A DNA stretch of 64,000 nucleotides, from contig NZ_QXGH01000025.1 of assembly GCF_003515065.1 (NCBI RefSeq), positions 62,001 through 126,000 of the forward strand, given 5' to 3'. Made by a program: the position numbers and the translations under genes. The notes beneath the pieces are model-generated. The model was not told where the DNA came from, made no database searches, and saw only the letters and a program-made list of their open reading frames with translations. Position 1 is the first letter of the stretch, and each line of letters starts with the position of its first letter. The stretch is from Nocardioides immobilis (GTDB lineage: Bacteria > Actinomycetota > Actinomycetes > Propionibacteriales > Nocardioidaceae). Shown in pieces: positions 58,856-64,000 of this stretch.

Positions 58856-59903
58856 CGGTCAGCTCCTCCTGCTTCAGGCGCTGCTTGCCGCCGGGCGGGA
58901 TCTCGTCCTCCGGCCCCACGAGCCAGCACTCGACCCGGCCACCGCGTGGGCGCTCGATGTTGACCGGGTTGCGGGTCGCGCACACCGCCATCGCCTCGGG
59001 GCACCGCGGGTGGAAGCGACAGCCGTCTGGCGGGTCGACCAGGTCGGGCGGCGCTCCCGGGATGAAGTTGAGCCCGGTCGTCCGCAGCGAGATCGTCGAG
59101 CGCAGGAGCTCCCGGGTGTAGGGGTGCTGCGGGTTCTCGAAGACGTCGGCGACCCGCCCCTGCTCGACGATCCGGCCGGCGTACATGACGGCGACCCGGT
59201 CGCAGGCCTCCGCGACGATGCCGACGTTGTGGGTGATCAACAGCAGCGACGTGTTGAAGTTGCGCCGCAGGTCGTTGAGGATCTGGACGATCTGGGCCTC
59301 GACGAGCACGTCGAGCGCCGTCGTCGGCTCGTCCGCGACGACGAACGACGGCTTCAGGACCAGCGCCATCGCGATCATCAGCCGCTGGCGCATGCCGCCG
59401 GAGAACTCGTGCGGGTACGACCGGTAGCGGGTCGGCGGGATCCCCATCAGGCGCAGCGCGTCGAGTGCGCGCTGCTTGATCTCGTCCTTCGTCAGGCTCG
59501 GGTCGTGCTGCTTGATCGACTCCTGGAAGTGGTCGGAGATCCGCATCAGCGGGTTCAGCCGCGTGAGCGGCTCCTGGAAGATCATGCCGAGGTGACTTCC
59601 CCGCAGGCGGTAGGAGTCCTTGGGGCGCATCGACAGGATGTCCTTGCCCTCGAACCACACCTCGCCGTCGCGCTTCGCCCCCTTCGGCAGCAGCCCCATC
59701 AGGCCGCGCCCGAGGGTGGACTTGCCGCACCCGGACTCGCCGACCAGGCCGAGCGTCTCGCCGGGCGCGAGGTCGAAGCTGACACCGTCGACGGCGCGGA
59801 TCGCGCCGCGGGTCGTGCCGTACCAGACGCGGACGTCGCGTGCCGAGATCACCGGCTCGCGGCTCATCTCCAGGCTCATCGCGTTGCTCATCTCGATGCT
59901 CAT
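58839..59903 (-). CDS. Oligopeptide ABC transporter ATP-binding protein (DppD/OppD-type)
   Basis: 354 residues from ATG 59903, with GGGAGGAG upstream. Walker A GESGCGKST, FSGGMRQRLMIAMAL, VVADEPTTALD, and the peptide-importer C-terminal FHPRCPEAMAVCAT Cys motif. A repeated MSIEMSNAMSLEMS N-terminus is odd and may be disordered. It pairs with the downstream extended ATPase. ATG overlaps the permease stop by 4 bases. Confidence 0.92.
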   Translation of the reverse strand: MSIEMSNAMSLEMSREPVISARDVRVWYGTTRGAIRAVDGVSFDLAPGETLGLVGESGCGKSTLGRGLMGLLPKGAKRDGEVWFEGKDILSMRPKDSYRLRGSHLGMIFQEPLTRLNPLMRISDHFQESIKQHDPSLTKDEIKQRALDALRLMGIPPTRYRSYPHEFSGGMRQRLMIAMALVLKPSFVVADEPTTALDVLVEAQIVQILNDLRRNFNTSLLLITHNVGIVAEACDRVAVMYAGRIVEQGRVADVFENPQHPYTRELLRSTISLRTTGLNFIPGAPPDLVDPPDGCRFHPRCPEAMAVCATRNPVNIERPRGGRVECWLVGPEDEIPPGGKQRLKQEELTVADEA

Positions 59904-60829
59904 CGCTCCTCCCGGGCCGGCATGTGGACCGGCAGCAGACGTCGGACGCGCAGCGTCGGGTTGATGGTCTCGTTCAGGCCCTCGCCCACGAGGGTCAGTC
60001 CGGTCACCAGCAGCACGATCGCCAGGCCCGGGTAGAGGCCCGTCCACCAGACGCCGGACCCGGCGTCCTCCAGGGCGCGGTTGAGGTCGTGGCCCCACTC
60101 GGCCGCGTCGGTCGACTGGATGCCGAGGCCGAGGAACCCGAGACCGGCGAGCGTGAGGATCGCGTCGGCCGCGTTCAGCGTCCCGATCACCGGCACGCTC
60201 TGCACGACGTTCTGGAACAGGTAGCGCCGCATGATGACGAAGTCGCTGGCGCCGATGGCGCGCGCAGCCTCGACGTACGTCGCCTCTTTCGCGCTGACCG
60301 TGGTGTTGCGGACCACCCGGTAGTACTGCGGGATGTAGATCGCCGACAAGGAGAGCGCCACGGCAAGGACGCTGCCCCCCAGGATGTCGGTGAGCAGGAA
60401 CGAGAAGACGATGGCCAGGAGGAACGACGGGAACGCGAACAGTGCGTCCATGACCAGCAGCAGGATGCGGTCGAACCAGCCGCCGTAGTAGCCCGAGACG
60501 AGCCCCAGCGGGACACCCACGACGACGCAGATCAGGATCGACAGCAGCACGACCTGGATCGCAGTCCGGGCGCCCCAGATGGTGCGGGAGAACACGTCGA
60601 AGAACAGGCGGTCGGTCCCGAACAGGTGGTCGCCGCTCGGCGGACCCGCTTTGGGGAACCGCACGCCCTCGGCCGAGGCCTGGGCGAAGCCGTACGGCGC
60701 GAGCAGCGGGGCGAAGATCGCGCAGATGACGAAGATCGCCGTGATGACGATCCCCGCCACGAGCATCCACCGGGCCGTGCCGGTGGTGTCGGTGAACGGC
60801 TTGGCCATGGCGCGGAGAACCTTGCGCAT
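59900..60829 (-). CDS. Peptide ABC transporter permease (DppC/OppC-type)
   Basis: 309 residues with six membrane helices. N-terminal OppC_N region and the LFGTDRLFFDVFSRTIWGARTAIQV segment; the EAA coupling loop is YVEAARAIGASDFVIMRRY. It forms the channel with DppB-type protein. Substrate class inferred from family. Confidence 0.92.
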   Translation of the reverse strand: MRKVLRAMAKPFTDTTGTARWMLVAGIVITAIFVICAIFAPLLAPYGFAQASAEGVRFPKAGPPSGDHLFGTDRLFFDVFSRTIWGARTAIQVVLLSILICVVVGVPLGLVSGYYGGWFDRILLLVMDALFAFPSFLLAIVFSFLLTDILGGSVLAVALSLSAIYIPQYYRVVRNTTVSAKEATYVEAARAIGASDFVIMRRYLFQNVVQSVPVIGTLNAADAILTLAGLGFLGLGIQSTDAAEWGHDLNRALEDAGSGVWWTGLYPGLAIVLLVTGLTLVGEGLNETINPTLRVRRLLPVHMPAREER

Positions 60830-61869
60830 CAGTACCTCACCCGGGGGTCGATGAGCGCGTTCACGATGTCGACGACGACGCTGATCACCACGACGGCCAC
60901 CGCGAAGACCGTGACGATGCCTTGCACCGCCACGTAGTCGCGTTCGTTGATGTAGCCGACCAGCTTGTCGCCGAGTCCGGGCCAGTTGAAGGTCGTCTCG
61001 GTCAGCACGGCACCACCCAGCAGGAGCGCGAACTGGAGCCCGATCACCGTGATCACCGGCACCAGCGCGTTGCGGAAGGCGTGCCGCCAGGTGACCTTGG
61101 TCGGGGCGATGCCGCGCGCCTCCGCAGCCTCGACGTAGTCGCTCTGCATGGTCTGGAGGATGTTGACCCGCACCAGGCGGATGAACACGCCGCAGATCAG
61201 CAGCCCGAGCGTCACCGCGGGGAGAGCCAGGTGCTTGAGGACGTCCTCGATGTAGTAGCTGTTGCCGCTGAGGAAGACGTCGATCAGCAGGATGTGGGTG
61301 CGGTTGAGCCCGTCCCGTTCCATGTAGAAGACCGTCTCGACCCCGGCCGCTCCCGAGGTCGGGAGCCCGAGGGGCCCCGCCACGTAGGCCTGCAGCAGGT
61401 AACCGACGAAGAAGATCGGCGCGGCGTAGCTCAGGATGCCGAAGAGGCGGATCAGCACGTCCGGGACGGTGTCGCGGTAGCGGCCCGCGATGAGGCCCAG
61501 CGGGATGCCGACGAGCAACGCGATCACGAAGGCTGCCAGGGTCAGGCTGAGCGTCGCGCCGCCGTTGTCGCGCACGACCTCCAGGACGTCCTGGTTGTCG
61601 CTGAACGTGGTCCCGAAGTCCAGGCGGACCACCGAGACGAGGTAGTCCCAGTACTGGACCACGATCGGGTCGTTGAACCCGAGGGCCTCACGCCGCTGGT
61701 CCAGGGCCTCGTCGTCGAGTCGGTCCCCGAGCGCCGCCGACACGGGGTCGCCGGGCGCCACTCTCAACACGACGAAGACCAGGGTGAGGATCACCCAGAT
61801 CATCGGGAGGACGAGCAGCACCCGCTGCAGGATGTAGCGCGGCAGCGAGCCGGATGCAAAGCGAGTCAT
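60829..61869 (-). CDS. Peptide ABC transporter permease (DppB/OppB-type)
   Basis: 346 residues from ATG 61869. Opens RYILQRVLLVLPMIWVILTLVFVVLRVAPGDP, the DppB N-terminal signature; EAA loop YVEAAEARGIAPTKVTWRH. Six membrane helices. Its stop and the DppC-type start share one base. A strong hairpin precedes it. Confidence 0.92.
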   Translation of the reverse strand: MTRFASGSLPRYILQRVLLVLPMIWVILTLVFVVLRVAPGDPVSAALGDRLDDEALDQRREALGFNDPIVVQYWDYLVSVVRLDFGTTFSDNQDVLEVVRDNGGATLSLTLAAFVIALLVGIPLGLIAGRYRDTVPDVLIRLFGILSYAAPIFFVGYLLQAYVAGPLGLPTSGAAGVETVFYMERDGLNRTHILLIDVFLSGNSYYIEDVLKHLALPAVTLGLLICGVFIRLVRVNILQTMQSDYVEAAEARGIAPTKVTWRHAFRNALVPVITVIGLQFALLLGGAVLTETTFNWPGLGDKLVGYINERDYVAVQGIVTVFAVAVVVISVVVDIVNALIDPRVRY

Positions 61870-61890
61870 GGCATTCGCCTCAGCGCGCGC

Positions 61891-61927
61891 CGCGTGGGGA
61901 GGAACCTCGCGGTTCTCTCCCCACGCG
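61891..61927 (-). promoter_or_regulatory. Hairpin between the binding-protein and permease genes of the peptide importer
   Basis: CGCGTGGGGAG pairs with CTCCCCACGCG, and inside it GAACC pairs with GGTTC around a TCGC loop, with a single bulged T: about 16 bp of stem. It lies 15 bases after the binding-protein stop and 21 bases before the permease start. It resembles the urtA-urtB hairpin and may set higher binding-protein expression. Confidence 0.6.
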
Positions 61928-61942
61928 CCCGCGCTCGAGCGA

Positions 61943-63568
61943 TCAGGAGCTCTTGCTCACCAACCAGAACCGGAAGATGAACGACGGGTCCAGGGTGTCT
62001 TCCACGCCCTCCATGCCGGGACCGTAGACGCCGATGTTCTTGCCCACCCACGACGGGATGAACGGCACGTCCTCGGCGACGAGCTGCTGCAGCTGCCCGA
62101 ACGCCTCTTCGCGGGCCGCCGGGTCCTCGCTGCCCTGCTCCGCCTCGACGAGCTGGTTGGCCTGCTCGCTCTTGTAGCCGTTCTGGAAGAAGCCACCGTC
62201 GACGACGAACGGGGACAGGTAGGTGTCAGCGTCCGGGTAGTCGGGGAACCAGCCGAGGATGAAGAGGTCGTAGGCGCCCTCCTTGTAGATCGTCTGGTAC
62301 TGCTCCCACTCGGTGCTCTTCAGGTCTACCTCGAACAGGCCGCTCTCCTCGAGCTGCCGCTCCACCTCGTTGGCCTCGTCCTCGGTGGCCGGGCCGTAGT
62401 GGGTCGGGGTCCAGCCGACCGTCAGCTGGACGGGGGTGTCGATGCCGGCGTCCTCGAGGATCTGAGCAGCGGCCTCCGGGTCCGGCTCGCCGTACTTCTC
62501 CTGGAAGGCGTCGACCTGGCCGGCGTATCCCGGCGGGACGATCGAGTAGAGCGGGTCGACGGTGCCGTCATAGGCGTTCTCGGCGATTGCCTCACGGTCG
62601 AAGACCTGGGCGGCTGCCTGGCGGACCGCCGCCTGCTTGCCGACCTGGCTGTCGACCTTCCAGACCCAGTAGCGGATCTCGGCGCCCTCACCCGTGGCGA
62701 CGGTGACGTCGTCGTTGCCTTCGAGGTCCGCGATGTCGGTCGGGCTGAGGCTGCGCCAAGCCACGTCGACCTCACCGGCTTCGGCGGCCAGCTTGAGCGC
62801 CGATGCCTCGGAGAAGTACTTGATGAAGACCGTAGGAGCCAGGGCCGTGTTCTCGCCGGTGTACTCCTCGTTGGCCTCGAGCGTCGCCTGGACGCCGGAC
62901 TCGTACTGGCTCAGCTTGTAGGGACCGGAGCCGACGACGTCCTCGTCGGCCAGCTTCTCGTCGGCCGGGAACGTCTCCTCGTCGACGATGGCGCCCGCAC
63001 CGGGGTAGGTGAGGACGTACTGGAACGTCGTGTCGGGCTGGTCGAGGTGGAAGATGACCGTGGTGTCGTCCGGCGTCTCGATCGCGTCCGGGTTGAGGGT
63101 GACCGTGCCGTCTTCTGCGGTGTCGGTGATGCTGCCGAGCAGGTAGATCGCGGCGCCGTTGGGGTCCTGGACCTTGATCGAGCGCTCGAAGCTGTACTTC
63201 ACGTCGGACGACGTGAGGTCGTTGCCGTTGGAGAACTTCAGCCCCTCGTTGAGGGTGCAGGTGAGCGTCTGGGGGTCGTCGTAGACGCACTCGGTCGCCG
63301 CGTCGCCGACGATCTCGTTGGACTTCGCCGGCACCGTCACCAGCGTCTGGTAGAGGTTGTACTCCAGTGTCGAAGACCCGAGGTCGTAGGACCCTGCGGG
63401 GTCCAGCGCGGTCACGGTGTCGGTCGTGCCGAGGGTCCACGGCACCCCGGTCTCGCCTCCCTCTCCGCCCGAACCGCCGTTGCCACCGCCTGGCTCGTCG
63501 TCACCACAAGCCGCGAGACTGACTGCCAGAGCTCCCGCTCCGACGAGCGCGAAGAACTTCCGGTTCAC
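61943..63568 (-). CDS. Peptide ABC transporter substrate-binding lipoprotein
   Basis: 541 residues from GTG 63568 (GTG 63577 possible). Signal peptide ends LAAC (Cys about 21) and is followed by a Gly/Glu-rich linker. SBP family 5: GLKFSNGNDLTSSDVKYSFERSIKVQDP, VVGSGPYKLSQYESG, and the C-terminal LFILGWFPDYPDADTYLSPFV. It captures peptides or a similar ligand for the importer. First gene of the operon, followed by a strong hairpin. Confidence 0.92.
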   Translation of the reverse strand: MNRKFFALVGAGALAVSLAACGDDEPGGGNGGSGGEGGETGVPWTLGTTDTVTALDPAGSYDLGSSTLEYNLYQTLVTVPAKSNEIVGDAATECVYDDPQTLTCTLNEGLKFSNGNDLTSSDVKYSFERSIKVQDPNGAAIYLLGSITDTAEDGTVTLNPDAIETPDDTTVIFHLDQPDTTFQYVLTYPGAGAIVDEETFPADEKLADEDVVGSGPYKLSQYESGVQATLEANEEYTGENTALAPTVFIKYFSEASALKLAAEAGEVDVAWRSLSPTDIADLEGNDDVTVATGEGAEIRYWVWKVDSQVGKQAAVRQAAAQVFDREAIAENAYDGTVDPLYSIVPPGYAGQVDAFQEKYGEPDPEAAAQILEDAGIDTPVQLTVGWTPTHYGPATEDEANEVERQLEESGLFEVDLKSTEWEQYQTIYKEGAYDLFILGWFPDYPDADTYLSPFVVDGGFFQNGYKSEQANQLVEAEQGSEDPAAREEAFGQLQQLVAEDVPFIPSWVGKNIGVYGPGMEGVEDTLDPSFIFRFWLVSKSS

Positions 63569-63654
63569 GTGTGCCACCTCAACATCGCTCAAGCAGTCCC
63601 CGCGGGTCGGGGGCCGGACTCCTCGCGGAAGATACTCCGGGCAGCAGATGTCGG

Positions 63655-64000
63655 CTAGGGAAGATCCCTCGCTGCCATGTTTCGATCCGGCAACGTTTTC
63701 AGCACGGCCGGGGTGACACCGACGAGCGAGTCGAGGAAGGTACGGCGCTCCCCCGGCGGCACCGCGACGTGGTTGGGGACGACCAGGACCTGGCATCCAG
63801 CGGCTGCCGCGGACGTCGCACCGGTCGGCGAGTCCTCGATCGCCACGCACTCGTCCGGCTCGACGCCGAGCGCCGCGGCCGCCGTCAGGTAGGGCTCCGG
63901 GTGGGGCTTGCCCTGGTCGACCTGGTCGCCGGTGACGACGACGCGGAACGTCTCCGGAGGCAGGTGCTCGAGGATCGGCGCGACGAACCGCTGGTACGAC
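63655..64000 (-). CDS. HAD-family hydrolase, C-terminal part
   Basis: The gene runs off the right edge; the last ~114 codons are visible. HAD motif III Lys is in QVDQGKPHPEPYL and motif IV acidic residues in CVAIEDSPTG; the closing GCQVLVVPNH is typical of beta-phosphoglucomutase-like phosphatases. The nucleophile Asp lies outside the window. Substrate unknown. Confidence 0.85.
   Translation of the reverse strand, partial: SYQRFVAPILEHLPPETFRVVVTGDQVDQGKPHPEPYLTAAAALGVEPDECVAIEDSPTGATSAAAAGCQVLVVPNHVAVPPGERRTFLDSLVGVTPAVLKTLPDRNMAARDLP

Noticed and set aside
1..64000. tRNA, rRNA or CRISPR arrays
   Set aside because: No cloverleaf-like sequence, ribosomal RNA segment or regularly spaced direct repeats were seen when reading both strands; a covariance-model search would settle small RNAs.

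Overview
The window is GC-rich actinobacterial chromosome, most probably Nocardioidaceae or a close relative. This is inferred from strong GC bias at third codon positions, frequent GTG and TTG starts, 4-base start/stop overlaps (ATGA or GTGA), RbpA, and a complete Pup-proteasome locus. I see no rRNA, tRNA, CRISPR array, integrase or recognisable transposase. The window opens inside a small membrane-protein gene and closes inside a HAD hydrolase gene.

Positions 1-11,300 are mixed housekeeping and accessory genes. They include an SDR, a translationally coupled three-gene unit built around a DUF692/MNIO enzyme (a possible peptide- or protein-modifying system), an AraC regulator, an alpha/beta hydrolase, two Cys-rich mini-proteins, a pentapeptide-DinB fusion, a META lipoprotein and a zinc alcohol dehydrogenase. 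An XRE-MurA fusion gene follows, with a palindrome just upstream, then a GDPD, an MFS transporter and rbpA. Positions 11,283-14,114 hold lnt, ppm and fxsA on the minus strand (lipoprotein acylation and polyprenol-phosphate mannose synthesis).

Positions 14,560-20,336 encode a lysine fermentation-type pathway. kdd-kamD-kamE-kal form a minus-strand operon with 4-base overlaps and a clear terminator hairpin. A divergent lysine 2,3-aminomutase gene and an Lrp/AsnC regulator complete the block. Positions 21,476-30,648 form one continuous urea uptake and hydrolysis cluster, urtABCDE-ureABCFGD, without ureE. It is followed by a cytosolic UrtA/AmiC-like sensor candidate divergent from a MarR regulator.

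Positions 34,085-57,158 form the conserved actinobacterial proteasome neighbourhood: helY, a lipid kinase, tatC/tatA, pafC/pafB, an FKBP lipoprotein, pafA, prcA/prcB, pup, dop, arc, a GATase, trmI, an M50 protease and a RecB-like nuclease. Two insertions interrupt it. Between pafA and prcA lie an FAD/Rieske oxidoreductase and a single AbiEi/DUF559-like nuclease gene framed by two inverted copies of a 22-bp palindrome; I regard this as the best candidate for an undescribed element. Between dop and arc lie a secreted protein and a DUF1206 protein.

Positions 57,155-63,568 carry a dipeptide/oligopeptide-type ABC importer operon. One of its ATPase subunits has an unusual C-terminal membrane domain. 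Both ABC importer operons (urt and dpp-like) have a very stable hairpin between the binding-protein gene and the first permease gene.
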